The notes: generated by a model not told the origin, from the sequence alone. DNA of 64,000 nt from Agrobacterium vitis (GCF_014926405.1 NZ_JACXXJ020000003.1:851001-915000); one strand, 5' to 3'. Shown: positions 1-9,352, numbered from the stretch's first letter. Made by a program: numbers and translations.

Positions 1-680
1 GCAGCACCAGCCGCTAGCACTTCAGCCTCATGCATACGAGCGGGCAGCACAATGCCGCCGCCCACGGCAAACCGCACCGCAGCGGCACCGCTCCGACCCG
101 CTATGAGGCGACCTGCCACATTGATGACACTGGGGCTGAAGGCTGTTCTCAAACCGATCTTGCGGAATGTGAAGCACTCCTGCGGTTCCTGGGGCGCGAT
201 CAAAATAGCCGTCAGGATCGCGGCAGGCTGCGCTGCGTCGGCCAGCCAGTCTTCCAGCGATACGCTGAAGCCTTGAGGATAGGCGGCAAATTCCAGAACA
301 GCATCCAGCGCCAGCAGTGCGGGCAAAAGGCAACCGGCCCGCCCGGCTATATTGCCGCCAAGCGTGGCGAGAGTGCGCACAGCGGGGCTTGCCACCCATT
401 TGACGGCGGCATGCAGCAGGGGCAAAGCCATAGCAAGATCACGCGATGCCAGAAGATTGGCAAGCGTCGTCATCGCACCGATGCGAACGAGCCCATCGGC
501 CTCCACAATACCCGATAGCGAAGCGGAAAGCCCGCTGAGGCTGATCATACGCTCCGGCTTCGTCAGCCCCTTCGCCCATTCCAGTTGCAACGCCGTCGCT
601 CCGGCGACGATGCGCGCGCCCGGCTGCTGCGCCTCAGCGATTGCCAGGTCCAGCGTTTTCGGGGCCAGCACCTCCATCAT
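1..680 (-). CDS. FAD-binding subunit of a molybdenum hydroxylase (xanthine dehydrogenase/CoxM type), 3' end cut by window
   Basis: This reading frame starts at ATG 680 and runs off the left edge, leaving about 226 codons. The start of the protein reads MMEVLAPKTLDLAIAEAQ, and near residue 105 it carries ATLGGNIAG, the FAD/diphosphate-binding signature of the FAD_binding_5 domain of CoxM/XdhB-type subunits. Family members pass electrons from the molybdopterin and iron-sulfur subunits to an acceptor. The ATG overlaps the TGA of the upstream oxygenase gene (ATGA), so it is the last visible gene of a translationally coupled operon. The Mo-cofactor and [2Fe-2S] subunits are not in the window and would be expected further left. 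The purine-deaminase context suggests a purine or purine-derivative hydroxylase, but the substrate is inference. Confidence 0.85.
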   Translation of the reverse strand, partial: MMEVLAPKTLDLAIAEAQQPGARIVAGATALQLEWAKGLTKPERMISLSGLSASLSGIVEADGLVRIGAMTTLANLLASRDLAMALPLLHAAVKWVASPAVRTLATLGGNIAGRAGCLLPALLALDAVLEFAAYPQGFSVSLEDWLADAAQPAAILTAILIAPQEPQECFTFRKIGLRTAFSPSVINVAGRLIAGRSGAAAVRFAVGGGIVLPARMHEAEVLAAGA

Positions 681-1543
681 CCGGCTCCTGCGGTCGTGCC
701 GAAACGGAGGCCTTTTTCCTTCAGCCAGCGACGATAGGCAATGGAGGAAGAATCGGCCCTTGTCGGGATTTCAGCGCGCGGCTCAAGCGGCAGCAGCAAG
801 GGGCGCTGGTTTTCAACGATGATCCGATCCTGAAGGAAAATCACCTGCTCGAAATTGAGGAGTGCCGTGTGCGGCGAGACGGTATCGACCAGATACATCA
901 CCGGCTGGGCGCGGCAGAGCCCGTCCTCCATCGGCTGGATGAACAGGGCAATCGCATCGAGCCGGTCCGGCGATGTGGGACAGACCCGGTAGAGCATCAC
1001 CACGAAGGGCGATGGCACCCGGTAGGTCAGGTGCACAAAATCGCCGTCGCTTTCGGTCGCGGCAATGCGCGGCTGGAAAAACGTGCAATTGGTCGCCCAG
1101 ACCTCATCCACATCACGGCGGATTTCAGACAGATAGTGCGGCACTTCAGTATACGGCTCAGACCCGAGAATATCGGTATGCACGAAGGGAAAATGCGCCA
1201 TATCGAGGAAATTCTCGACGACGCGCAGACCCGATGCCCGCATCGTCACCCAACCGCACAGCACGAACCGGCGATCCGCCTCTTCCGCTTCCACGATATC
1301 GACAATGTCCTTTCCCGGTGTGCCAAGCGTGGTAAACAGGCAGCCGTATTTGACCTGGAAGGGCAAGGCCGGTCCATAGCAGCCGTCCAGGCCCGCCTCG
1401 CGCACCAGCGGCGCACCATCCGTGTTCAGCCGATATTCGATCTGCTGGCCCAGTAGCTTTGTTTTCACCGGCTGGGGCGTGAGATCTCCGGCAGTGGCGA
1501 TCGCATACCAATCGTCAAGCGCGACCCGGTCGGTCGTCTTCAT
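677..1543 (-). CDS. Rieske-less catalytic subunit of a Rieske-type non-heme iron oxygenase (copy 1)
   Basis: The protein is 288 residues. It has the mononuclear iron motif of Rieske oxygenase alpha subunits, NxxDxxHxxxxH, seen as NFLDMAHFPFVH near residue 112, but has no CxH...CxxH Rieske cluster. The N-terminus (DDWYAIA, LLGQQIEYR) still looks like the first strands of a VanA-type Rieske domain, after which the cluster-bearing loops are missing, so this is a natural reduction and not a 5' truncation. ATG 1543 is chosen because it overlaps the TGA of the upstream amidohydrolase gene (ATGA). It needs an outside electron donor; a free-standing Rieske protein is encoded at 9352-10044. It is closely similar to the protein at 15595-16446. 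Substrate unknown; hydroxylation or N-dealkylation of a purine-like compound is inferred. Confidence 0.85.
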   Translation of the reverse strand: MKTTDRVALDDWYAIATAGDLTPQPVKTKLLGQQIEYRLNTDGAPLVREAGLDGCYGPALPFQVKYGCLFTTLGTPGKDIVDIVEAEEADRRFVLCGWVTMRASGLRVVENFLDMAHFPFVHTDILGSEPYTEVPHYLSEIRRDVDEVWATNCTFFQPRIAATESDGDFVHLTYRVPSPFVVMLYRVCPTSPDRLDAIALFIQPMEDGLCRAQPVMYLVDTVSPHTALLNFEQVIFLQDRIIVENQRPLLLPLEPRAEIPTRADSSSIAYRRWLKEKGLRFGTTAGAG

Positions 1544-2934
1544 TTGACACCCTCCGCTTCGCTGATCCATTGCTTGGTGCCGCCGCCGTTTTCGGCAAGC
1601 CATGCGGCGCGGCGGGCAAAATGTGCAGGCGCCATGCCATGGATATTGGCAATGATCGCCTTGATGTCACCGGTCTTCAGCACGCCATCCTCCACGATCA
1701 CCTGACCATCCACCATGGTCATGGCGACATCGCCGCCGCGCACCGCATGGACGAGATTGTGCTGCACATTAAAATAGGGACCGTCGGCAAACAGTGGCGT
1801 CATGCGCGGCGTATCGGTGCGCACGGCAATGATATCAGCACGCTTTCCGACTTCGATAGAGCCGATTTCATCCTCAAGACCGATAGCTCTTGCGCCGAGA
1901 ATGGTCGCCATGCGCAGGCATTGCCAACTATCCATGGCGGCGGCATCGCGGTGGCGCAGTTTGCCGAGCAGGGATGCGGTCTTCATCTCCTCGAACATGT
2001 CGAAATTGTTGTTTTCCTTTTCGCCATCCGTGCCAAGGCCGACCGGAATGCCAGCGGCCAGCATATCGGCAATCGGTGCAATGCCGGAGGCGAGCTTCAT
2101 GTTCGACACCGGATTATGAGCGACCGAGACATTGTATCTGGCAATCAGCTCGATTTCCGCCTCATCCAGCCAGACGGCATGGGCCAGCATGGTGCGCGGC
2201 GTCTCGAAGAAGCCGAGATCCTCCAGAACATGCATGGGGCGCTTGCCATAGGTGTCGATAAAACCGCCAACCTCGACTTCCGCTTCCGAACAATGGGTGT
2301 GAAAGCCGGTGTTATGCTGCTTGGCCATGGCGATGGCCCGCTGTTGGCCAGCCGCATCGGCATAAAACAGATGTTCCAGCCCGACCCAGACATTGATGCG
2401 GCCCCCCGCCTTGCGATGCCAGGTCTCAATCATCTCCTCATTGTTGTCGAGCGTTTCGAAATAATTGTAATCGGGATGCTCACCAACATACGGAACAGCA
2501 ACAAGGCGCGTGCCGATGGACTGTGCGGCCCGGGCGCTGCCATCCATATAGCGCCACATATCGACAACAGTCGTCGTGCCAGACAGCGCGGATTCGGCAT
2601 AGCACAGAAAGGACGCCGTCTCCGCTTCATGCGGCAGAAGCACGCGGTGCATCGGGTTGATATGGATGGTCAGCCAGTCCCAGACCGGCAAATGTTCCGC
2701 CGTGCCGCGCAGGAAGCCGGAATGGGCATGGGCGTTGATCAGCCCCGGCATCAGCAGGGCATTGTCGATTTTCTTGACCGGCAGAGCCGGATGGCTGGCC
2801 TTCACTGTCTCCAGCGAACCGACCGCCAGGATACGACCGTCCTCAATGGCAACCGCACCACCTGGGATGACGCTGTTTTTGGCATCCATGGTCAACAGAG
2901 TGTCGGCGGTGACGATCATTGCGCTCGAAGTCAT
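1540..2934 (-). CDS. Amidohydrolase, 8-oxoguanine deaminase / TRZ-ATZ chlorohydrolase family
   Basis: A metal-dependent amidohydrolase of about 464 residues. Visible metal-site motifs in order are NAHAHSG (HxH), FHTHCSEAE, LAHAVWLDE and GLGTDG, the pattern of the AtzA/TrzN/8-oxoguanine deaminase branch, which removes amino or similar groups from purine and triazine rings. ATG 2934 lies 6 nt after a GGAG; in-frame ATGs at 2940 and 2976 are alternatives. It sits between the GMC oxidoreductase and the Rieske-less oxygenase and overlaps the latter by ATGA. The context favours an oxidised or substituted purine as substrate. The family is certain, the exact reaction is not. Confidence 0.85.
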   Translation of the reverse strand: MTSSAMIVTADTLLTMDAKNSVIPGGAVAIEDGRILAVGSLETVKASHPALPVKKIDNALLMPGLINAHAHSGFLRGTAEHLPVWDWLTIHINPMHRVLLPHEAETASFLCYAESALSGTTTVVDMWRYMDGSARAAQSIGTRLVAVPYVGEHPDYNYFETLDNNEEMIETWHRKAGGRINVWVGLEHLFYADAAGQQRAIAMAKQHNTGFHTHCSEAEVEVGGFIDTYGKRPMHVLEDLGFFETPRTMLAHAVWLDEAEIELIARYNVSVAHNPVSNMKLASGIAPIADMLAAGIPVGLGTDGEKENNNFDMFEEMKTASLLGKLRHRDAAAMDSWQCLRMATILGARAIGLEDEIGSIEVGKRADIIAVRTDTPRMTPLFADGPYFNVQHNLVHAVRGGDVAMTMVDGQVIVEDGVLKTGDIKAIIANIHGMAPAHFARRAAWLAENGGGTKQWISEAEGVK

Positions 2935-2979
2935 GCTCATCTCCAGGATCTTCCTTCTGCCCTTCTGGGCATGCAAATT

Positions 2980-4560
2980 TCACGCCGCCTGCATCAGGAA
3001 CGCGGCGGCGCGCTCACCAATCATCGTCACCGGCGCATGGGTGTTGCAGGTCGGAATAATGGGGATGACCGAAGCATCGGCAATCGTCAGCCCGGCAAGG
3101 CCATGCACCCGCAACCGGCTATCCACCACCGCCATCTCGTCGCTGCCCATCTTGGCCGTGCCGACGGGATGAAAGAAAGTGGAACAGCCGTTGCGAATAA
3201 AATCCCGAAGGCCTTCCCTCGACAGTTTTGTGTCTGGCGCGGCAAACCCATCAAACAGCGCAGCGAAAGCCGGTGTCTGCGCCAGAGCCATCACTGTCTC
3301 AATGGCCAGAAGCGTCGCATCCAAATCAGCAGGGTCTGCAAAGTAATTCGGCTGGATCTCCAGCGGGCCAAAAGGATCGGCAGACAGCAAGCGCAGATAT
3401 CCGATGCTTGTCGAGCGCATCAGGCCCGCCCCCATCGAAAACACCGGACCGGACATGTCGTAAAGAGCGCGCAGCGCAGGCGTAGCGCTATTGCCCTGCA
3501 CCGGAAAGGCATGAACATCCGGTTGGCCGAGATGGGCAGATGATTTCCAATTCATCATCGTGCCACCGCCATTATCGAGCACATCGCCCAGCGGCATTTT
3601 CGACCGGCAGACCACGGCCTGCACCAGCGGATGATCCTGAAGATTGCGCCCGACGCCGGGAAGGGCATGATTGAGCGGAATGCCCAGCCGTTTCAACGCC
3701 TCGGGATCGCCAATGCCTGAAAGCATCAACAGACGCGGCGTATCGAAAACACCAGCCGCCAGCACCACCTGGCTTTGGGCAAGGGTCTCAACTGTCTTGC
3801 CGTCCACCAGATGGCGAATGCCCGTGCAACGACCCTTTTCGACCATCAGGCCGATAACCTGCGAGCCGGTCAGCACGGTCAGGCGCGGATGATCGAGGAT
3901 CGGATAGAGATAGCCCTCAGCCGAACTCCAGCGCTTGCCATCGACAATATTGAAATTCGAGGGGCAGGCACCCTCATTGCTTGGTCCGTTCGGATCATCG
4001 ATTACGGGAATGCCGAGATCGGCAGCGCCCTCCATCATCGCCCGGGCCACCGGATGGAGTGTCTTGCTGGTCGTGATCTTCAGCGGACCGCCAGCACCAC
4101 GCCAGCGGCTTTCGCCCCCTTGCCAATCCTCGGCCTTCTTGAAGAATGGCAACACATCCTCAAAGGACCAGCCCTCGCAGCCAGCGGCCTGCCAGGCGTT
4201 ATAGTCATTTGAATGGCCGCGATACCACATCATCGCATTGATCGCCGAAGAGCCGCCCAACACTTTACCCCGCGGAATGCCAATCCTATGGCCATTGACG
4301 CGAGAGGTGGGCGCATAATCATAGCCCCAGTCCCAGCGTCCGCGCCCCAGCGGCACCCATTGGCGGGGATCGTCAATCTCGGCCATGCCGATCCCCGGTT
4401 CGCCTGCCTCGACCAGCAACACGGTCGCATCCGTGCCATCGATCAGGCGACGCACCACCGGCAAGCCACCGGAGCCAGCGCCGACGACGATATAGTCATA
4501 GGCTTTTTGCAGCGGGCGTTGTGGCAAGAGGGGCCGTGCTTCAGTCATCGTATTGGACAT
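2980..4560 (-). CDS. GMC-family FAD-dependent oxidoreductase (choline dehydrogenase-like)
   Basis: A 526-residue flavoprotein. The N-terminal dinucleotide-binding motif VVGAGSGGLP (near residue 20) is followed by GMC signature 1 (GKVLGGSSAINAMMWYRGH) and, mid-protein, signature 2 (GVFDTPRLLMLSGIG). The C-terminal active-site region FFHPVGTAKMG has the conserved His. Such enzymes oxidise alcohols with flavin. ATG 4560 is chosen because family similarity begins just after it; the open frame extends to 4728 but would overlap the upstream gene. It lies 13 nt downstream of the TPP beta-subunit gene in the same operon. The alcohol substrate is unknown. Confidence 0.88.
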   Translation of the reverse strand: MSNTMTEARPLLPQRPLQKAYDYIVVGAGSGGLPVVRRLIDGTDATVLLVEAGEPGIGMAEIDDPRQWVPLGRGRWDWGYDYAPTSRVNGHRIGIPRGKVLGGSSAINAMMWYRGHSNDYNAWQAAGCEGWSFEDVLPFFKKAEDWQGGESRWRGAGGPLKITTSKTLHPVARAMMEGAADLGIPVIDDPNGPSNEGACPSNFNIVDGKRWSSAEGYLYPILDHPRLTVLTGSQVIGLMVEKGRCTGIRHLVDGKTVETLAQSQVVLAAGVFDTPRLLMLSGIGDPEALKRLGIPLNHALPGVGRNLQDHPLVQAVVCRSKMPLGDVLDNGGGTMMNWKSSAHLGQPDVHAFPVQGNSATPALRALYDMSGPVFSMGAGLMRSTSIGYLRLLSADPFGPLEIQPNYFADPADLDATLLAIETVMALAQTPAFAALFDGFAAPDTKLSREGLRDFIRNGCSTFFHPVGTAKMGSDEMAVVDSRLRVHGLAGLTIADASVIPIIPTCNTHAPVTMIGERAAAFLMQAA

Positions 4561-4573
4561 GGGGACATCGGCC

Positions 4574-5182
4574 TCAATTGTGCTCGCTCGGTCCCATGAT
4601 GACGATGCCCTCGCTGGCCTCGACATGGCGCACGAAGATATATTTGTCCTCGCGCCCATCCGAATGCTTGCGCTTGATATCCGGCTGCACGGTGCCTGCC
4701 ACCTTGGCAACCACCACATAGGGAACATCCGCCTTCAGTCCCGCCTCGCAATGGGCCTCGAACTCTTCCAGCGTGCGGGCGGTAAAGGCATTGTCGATCC
4801 CGGCACCGCGAGCAATGGCGGCAATATCCACCCGCCCGAAAGCCGTGTGGGTCGGCGGACCGCCAATCGACTGGTAGCACTCATTGTCCCAGACGACGAT
4901 GAACAGGTTTTTCGGCTGTTCATTGCCAAGGGTGGCGAGAATGCCGAGGTTGAACATCATGCCGCCATCGGTATCGAGCGAAATGATCCGGCGATGCGGA
5001 AGCCCTGCCGCCAACCCGAAGGCCTGCGGCGTGACGCAGCCAAGCTGCTGCTGGAACAGGCTGGCTTGGCGCATATGCGGGGCGGCGTTATACCATTCAT
5101 CAACGGAGGCCCCGAGCGACAGGATGACAAGCTCGTTTTCCAGCCGCGCGGCCAGCAGCTTCATGCAATCATATCGCTTCAT
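4574..5182 (-). CDS. TPP-binding (beta) subunit of a sulfopyruvate/phosphonopyruvate decarboxylase-like enzyme
   Basis: About 202 residues, corresponding to the C-terminal TPP-binding domain of 2-oxoacid decarboxylases. The TPP/Mg motif appears as DTDGGMMFNLG followed by WDNECYQS, the GDG...N pattern of the family. The ATG at 5182 overlaps the TGA of the alpha-subunit gene (ATGA), so the two halves of the enzyme are made together, as for ComD/ComE. It probably decarboxylates a 2-oxoacid arising in the same pathway. The true substrate cannot be read from the sequence. Confidence 0.8.
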   Translation of the reverse strand: MKRYDCMKLLAARLENELVILSLGASVDEWYNAAPHMRQASLFQQQLGCVTPQAFGLAAGLPHRRIISLDTDGGMMFNLGILATLGNEQPKNLFIVVWDNECYQSIGGPPTHTAFGRVDIAAIARGAGIDNAFTARTLEEFEAHCEAGLKADVPYVVVAKVAGTVQPDIKRKHSDGREDKYIFVRHVEASEGIVIMGPSEHN

Positions 5183-5679
5183 CGGACGATGCTCCCGCCA
5201 AGGGCGATGGCCGAGTGGTAGTAGGCATTGTAGGACCAATTATAGGCATCCACGATCGATTGCTCGATTTCGTCTTCCTCGCGCACCACCCGGTAGGGAA
5301 TGCGCAACGCATTCAGCACCGGCTCCATGGTGATGCCGTGGGGAATGGCCCACCAGTTGTTTTCACCCAGTTCGCCGCGATAGCTCATCAGCATGACGAC
5401 CGGAATACCAGCCCCCAGCCCCATGCGGGCCAGCGGTTCGACGGAAGCCCGCAGACCGGAATTTTCCATGACCAGCGCCGCCCGCTTGCCAGAGAGAAAC
5501 ACGCCCCCGCAGATTGCCGCCCCCTCGCCCTCATTGGTGACACGGATGGTGCGGATCTCAGGATCGGCATCCAGCGCCGGATACAATTCCTTAAACAGGG
5601 AGTCGGGCAGGTAGCAAACGACACTGACCCCGGCTTTCTTGAGGCCGCGGATAACGGCATCGACGGATGATGGTTTCAT
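5179..5679 (-). CDS. Pyrimidine-domain (alpha) subunit of a sulfopyruvate/phosphonopyruvate decarboxylase-like enzyme
   Basis: A 166-residue protein matching the N-terminal domain of TPP-dependent decarboxylases. The motif TNEGEGAAICGG (about residue 47) contains the glutamate that activates TPP in this superfamily. It is the partner of the TPP-binding subunit at 4574-5182, with a 4-nt overlap. A GGGATCACC precedes ATG 5679. The gene is the first of the block that continues to the left edge and is separated from the LysR gene by 93 nt, where a promoter or read-through is possible. The split alpha/beta layout matches sulfopyruvate decarboxylase and phosphonopyruvate decarboxylase relatives; neither substrate fits the purine neighbours, so the reaction is open. 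Confidence 0.8.
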   Translation of the reverse strand: MKPSSVDAVIRGLKKAGVSVVCYLPDSLFKELYPALDADPEIRTIRVTNEGEGAAICGGVFLSGKRAALVMENSGLRASVEPLARMGLGAGIPVVMLMSYRGELGENNWWAIPHGITMEPVLNALRIPYRVVREEDEIEQSIVDAYNWSYNAYYHSAIALGGSIVR

Positions 5680-5772
5680 GGTGATCCCTCGTTTCCGCGT
5701 GAGGTTCGCAAACCGAAAGTGTTTCGAATAGACGGCATTTTTCGACGCAAGTGATGCGCAAAAGGCAACATG

Positions 5773-6723
5773 TTACGATAGGTCTCGCGGCACATGTCCT
5801 GCCGCCTGGGCAAGCTGTTCGACCGATTGCTCCAGCAGCCGCCCCAGCGCCGAGGCCGCATCCGACATCTCCTTGGCCGAGCGCGACAGCAACAGCAGCT
5901 TGCGGTTCGGCAAGCGGCTGTCGGAGAGCGGCACGAAGACCAGCGACCCCTCCGCCAGTTCCTGTTCCACGCCGACCCGGGTCTGCAAGACAAGGCCGAG
6001 ATTGCGCCTCGCCAATTCCACCATCAGGCCGATGGAATTGGTCCGTGAGCGGTGCGAGAGATCCACCAGCGACCGGTTCAACGCTTCCTCTACCGAAGCG
6101 CCCAGCGTCAGGCTGGCATCCGAGAGGATCACCCGCAGATTGGCGAGATCAAACAGCTTGATTTCCGTGCGCTTGGCCATGTCACTGTCCGGCAGGGCCA
6201 GAACACCGATTGGCAGCGAGACGCTGGCAATGCGGCGCACAGTGCGCGGCACGCGCACGTCGAAAATGACCGCGAGATCGCATTCGCCCTCGGCCACGGC
6301 ATTGGCCGCCTGCTGCGAGGCCATGACCTTGATATCGACGGTAATCGCCGGATGCCGGCTCCAGAATGCCTCCAGCGCCGCTGGCAACAGGCCTCTCGCC
6401 ACGCTTTCCACCACAGCCACAGAAACAGTGCCTCGGTGCAGCCCGTGCAGATCGTTGATTTCGGCGCAGGCGCGGCTGAGTTCCGACAGCGACGCTTTGG
6501 CGTGATACAGCAGCAATTCACCGGCGCTGGTCAGTTTCAGGCGCTGGCGCACCCGGTCAAACAGCGGCGTGCCGATTTCCTCTTCCAATTGGCGCAGAAT
6601 GCGGCTGACGGAAGAGGGTGCGACATTGAGGGCAAGGGCAGCCTGGCGGATCGAGCCCAGCCGCGCCACCAGCTGGAAATAATGGATGCGCGTTGCAACC
6701 AGGCCCAGCCGGTAGGCATCCAT
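5773..6723 (-). CDS. LysR-family transcriptional regulator of the purine island
   Basis: 316 residues with an N-terminal winged helix-turn-helix (LGSIRQAALALNVAPSSVSR, about residues 22-41) followed by ELHLFDR-like EIGTPLFDRVRQ and a LysR substrate-binding domain. ATG 6723 overlaps the TGA of the adenine deaminase gene (TGATG); a GTG one codon earlier is also possible. Being co-transcribed with ade and upstream of the TPP/GMC/oxygenase genes, it probably controls this block and perhaps the divergent promoters near 10334-10803. The co-inducer is unknown. Confidence 0.88.
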   Translation of the reverse strand: MDAYRLGLVATRIHYFQLVARLGSIRQAALALNVAPSSVSRILRQLEEEIGTPLFDRVRQRLKLTSAGELLLYHAKASLSELSRACAEINDLHGLHRGTVSVAVVESVARGLLPAALEAFWSRHPAITVDIKVMASQQAANAVAEGECDLAVIFDVRVPRTVRRIASVSLPIGVLALPDSDMAKRTEIKLFDLANLRVILSDASLTLGASVEEALNRSLVDLSHRSRTNSIGLMVELARRNLGLVLQTRVGVEQELAEGSLVFVPLSDSRLPNRKLLLLSRSAKEMSDAASALGRLLEQSVEQLAQAAGHVPRDLS

Positions 6724-8528
6724 CACGCTGCCTCAAAGGGTGGCACGATCACCATTTGCGGCACCGTCACCAGGCCCTTGTCGGTGATGCGGATTTCGGG
6801 GATCACCGACAGCGGGATCAGGTTGAACCCCATATAGGGAATGGTGCAGCCAGCCTTTTCCCACTCCACTTTCAAGGCCTGGACTTCGGCTGCCACTTCA
6901 TGCACCCGCTTGTCGGACATCAGGCCCGCCACCGGCAGCGGCACCATGGCCGTCACCGTGCCGTCCTGCACCACACACACCCCGCCCTGATGGGATTCAA
7001 TGGCGCGCAAAGCCACCTGCATATCGGCCTCATTGGTACCGGCGATGATGATATTGTGGCTGTCATGACCGACAGAAGAGGCAACGGCACCGCTTTTCAG
7101 CGCGAAATTGGAAAGAAGCGCATGCGCCACATTGCCCGGCGATTTGCCGTGCCGCTCAATCACCGTCACGAAGCACAGGCCGTGGCGGGCAAAATGCGTT
7201 TCCCAGTCATTGGCCGGTTCCAGCTCGATCTTCTCGTGTCCGAGGATGATGCCGGGCAATTCGGTGCGGATCGTGTTGGCGATAACTTTACCACTCGGCA
7301 GATCCGGGGTCAGCTTCACCACGTCAGGCAGTTTGACTGTGTGATAAGCGGCATCGGGATAGCGCCAGCGGCTGGAAAGGGCGGCATCGAGAACCGGAGT
7401 AATCTTTTTATGGTCAACGACCAGTTCGCCGCCATACCAGGTGCTGACCGGTTCAAGGTCGTCATTCAAAAGCACCAGATCGGCCCGGCGACCGCCGCCC
7501 AACCCGCCGATCTCCCCGTCCATGCCAAACCGTGTCGCGCCATGCAGCGAGCCCATGGCCCAGGCTTGCTCCCGGCTCATGCCCGCGCGCCGTGCCTCGC
7601 GCACCACCCAGTCGAGACCGAAGGCCAGCAGGTCCTCTGCATCGCGGTCATCGGTGCAGACGGCGATGCGCTTATGCGAAGCGCCAAGCTCGGTCACCGT
7701 GCGGATCGCCTCCGGTAGCGAATGCCAGGGCGTGGTTGGCGGGCCGCCGCGCAGAAACAGCCAGATCCCCGCCTCCAGCATGTCATCGGCTATATCGCGG
7801 TCGATGGCTTCATGCGTGTCAGTGACGCCGGATGCGGCATAGGCCGAGACGAATTCACGGCCATAGACATGCCCGGAAACCGGCCTGCCCCGGGAAAGCG
7901 CTGCGGCCAGAATAGCATGGGCGCGCTCATCACCCATGGTGACGGGGACGAAATCCATCTTCTCGCCCAGCGCCACCGCTTCCGGCCATGTGTCGAACAG
8001 GGCGGCGATCTTTTCCGCTGTCAGATCCCCACCTGCCGTTTCCAGCTCCGGTGAGGTGGCAGGCACGGTTGAGGGAACGGTGAGGAAAATCGATAGCGGC
8101 GCATGACGGGCGTCTTCCAGCATCGCCTCGACACCGGCCACATCCATGACATTGCCGATTTCGTGGCTATCGCAGAAAATCGTCGTCGTACCGTTGAGAA
8201 GGGCGGCCTCGGCATAGGCGCAGGCCGTGACCATGCTGGATTCAATATGGATATGCGGATCGACCAGACCCGGCGCGATTATGCCGCCCTGCGCATCATA
8301 GCGCGGCACGCCCAAGGCTTTCGAGCTGCCAGCCGGTTTGACGGCGGCGATCCGTCCGCCAGCCAGCCAGATTTCCCTATCCGGCAAAATACGCTCAGAA
8401 TAGGTGGAGAGAACGCGGGCTCCGGTGATCACCAGATCCGGCGCGGCGCGGCCGGACGCCACATCGGCCAAGTGCCGCGTCATGCCTGCGAGTGGGGCAA
8501 CGGAAAATCGGGTTAAGGCCATTGGCAT
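6723..8528 (-). CDS. ade: Adenine deaminase
   Basis: A 601-residue cyclic amidohydrolase that converts adenine to hypoxanthine and ammonia in the cytosol. Motifs typical of the bacterial Ade family are [14 protein letters not shown] near residue 88, [12 protein letters not shown] and, in the C-terminal domain, [16 protein letters not shown]. Length is normal for the family. An AGGAG sits 3 nt before ATG 8528 and 9 nt before ATG 8522, so either start is workable. It is the first gene of the minus-strand block and overlaps the LysR gene. Together with guanine deaminase at 16466-17830 it anchors the purine assignment of the island. Confidence 0.95.
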   Translation of the reverse strand: MPMALTRFSVAPLAGMTRHLADVASGRAAPDLVITGARVLSTYSERILPDREIWLAGGRIAAVKPAGSSKALGVPRYDAQGGIIAPGLVDPHIHIESSMVTACAYAEAALLNGTTTIFCDSHEIGNVMDVAGVEAMLEDARHAPLSIFLTVPSTVPATSPELETAGGDLTAEKIAALFDTWPEAVALGEKMDFVPVTMGDERAHAILAAALSRGRPVSGHVYGREFVSAYAASGVTDTHEAIDRDIADDMLEAGIWLFLRGGPPTTPWHSLPEAIRTVTELGASHKRIAVCTDDRDAEDLLAFGLDWVVREARRAGMSREQAWAMGSLHGATRFGMDGEIGGLGGGRRADLVLLNDDLEPVSTWYGGELVVDHKKITPVLDAALSSRWRYPDAAYHTVKLPDVVKLTPDLPSGKVIANTIRTELPGIILGHEKIELEPANDWETHFARHGLCFVTVIERHGKSPGNVAHALLSNFALKSGAVASSVGHDSHNIIIAGTNEADMQVALRAIESHQGGVCVVQDGTVTAMVPLPVAGLMSDKRVHEVAAEVQALKVEWEKAGCTIPYMGFNLIPLSVIPEIRITDKGLVTVPQMVIVPPFEAA

Positions 8529-8596
8529 GAACTCCTCTGATGGACAGAATGGTGAGATCCGGCGTGCGTCCTGCCGTCACAGTCTGTTCAAGAATT

Positions 8597-8702
8597 GCTG
8601 CTGGCCTGGCGAAAATGGTAATTTCGAGAACCGGAACGGAGCGTACTTAACGTACGTGAGTACCGGAAGCGGAGAAATTGCCATTTGCAGACGGCCAGCG
8701 GC
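8597..8702. repeat. Palindromic intergenic repeat, RIME-like
   Basis: An imperfect inverted repeat of about 106 bp fills most of the gap between the GST-like gene and ade. The outer arms (CTGGCC at 8601 with GGCCAG at 8693, then AAATGG/CCATTT and AATTTC/GAAATT) enclose a centre with GTACTTAACGTACGTGAGTAC-like dyad symmetry at 8643-8663. Size and mosaic palindromic design resemble rhizobial intergenic mosaic elements (RIME). It could fold in mRNA and separate the two minus-strand transcription units. The RIME assignment is from memory. Confidence 0.6.
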
Positions 8703-8719
8703 GACTATTGGATAGACTG

Positions 8720-9352
8720 TCAGTGGTAATCAGGTATGCCCGGCATAGTCCGGAAACCGGGGATGCTGCGAAACCGCCTTATCCACCGCCGCAACGCTGG
8801 AAATTCATCATGATCGATGCCGTAGTCGCGGCTGAGGGCAAAGCTTGGAAACAGGGCGAGATCGGCAATGGTCGGGCCTGCCCCGGCAAACCATTCGCAG
8901 CCATCGAATTGGCGCAGCGTCATGTGGTCGTCCATGACCCGGAAGGCGGCGCGGGATGACGCTTTTAACGCCTCAACATCGCCCGGACCGCCAAACAGCG
9001 CCACCCGCCGGGCCGTGACAGCACAGCCAAGCGGCGATGCTGAAAACAACGTCCATTGCATGACGCCTGAAAAGATCGCTGGATCGAGTGGCAGCCATGT
9101 GCCGGAGGGGTCATAAGCCCTGGCCAGATGGGCAAGAATGGCCTGGGTGCCGTAAAGCACCTGCTCGCCATCTTTCAGTACCGGAAGCTCCCCCAGCGGA
9201 TTGAGCGCCAGCATCGCCGGGGTCTGTTCCTCCCGGCCCGGCACCATGTCGATGGCAAGGGTTTGATAGGCCAGACCAAGACAGGACAGCAGCAGCCGCA
9301 CCCGGTAGCAGTTTTCGTCCAGATCGTAATTGTAAAGCGTGATCGCAGACAT
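8720..9352 (-). CDS. Glutathione S-transferase-like protein, possible scaffold of the split Rieske oxygenase
   Basis: 210 residues with a thioredoxin-fold GST N-domain (ITLYNYDLDENCYRVRLLLS at the start, NPLGELPVLKDG near residue 51) and an all-helical C-domain containing the usual GPTIADLALFP motif. ATG 9352 overlaps the TGA of the Rieske protein gene (TGATG), so the two are translationally coupled. In caffeine-degrading pseudomonads a GST homologue, NdmE, holds together a Rieske-less N-demethylase and its separate Rieske donor; the coupling seen here suggests a comparable structural role instead of detoxification. An ordinary GST remains possible. Confidence 0.85.
   Translation of the reverse strand: MSAITLYNYDLDENCYRVRLLLSCLGLAYQTLAIDMVPGREEQTPAMLALNPLGELPVLKDGEQVLYGTQAILAHLARAYDPSGTWLPLDPAIFSGVMQWTLFSASPLGCAVTARRVALFGGPGDVEALKASSRAAFRVMDDHMTLRQFDGCEWFAGAGPTIADLALFPSFALSRDYGIDHDEFPALRRWIRRFRSIPGFRTMPGIPDYH

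Noticed and set aside
677..1543. Rieske-less oxygenase as a truncated or mis-sequenced gene
   Set aside because: The start is fixed by ATGA overlap with the upstream gene, and an independent paralogue at 15595-16446 has the same reduced architecture.
1570..3543. 657-codon plus-strand open frame opposite the amidohydrolase and GMC genes
   Set aside because: It is the high-GC antisense shadow of two clear minus-strand genes; composition is His/Arg rich without domains.
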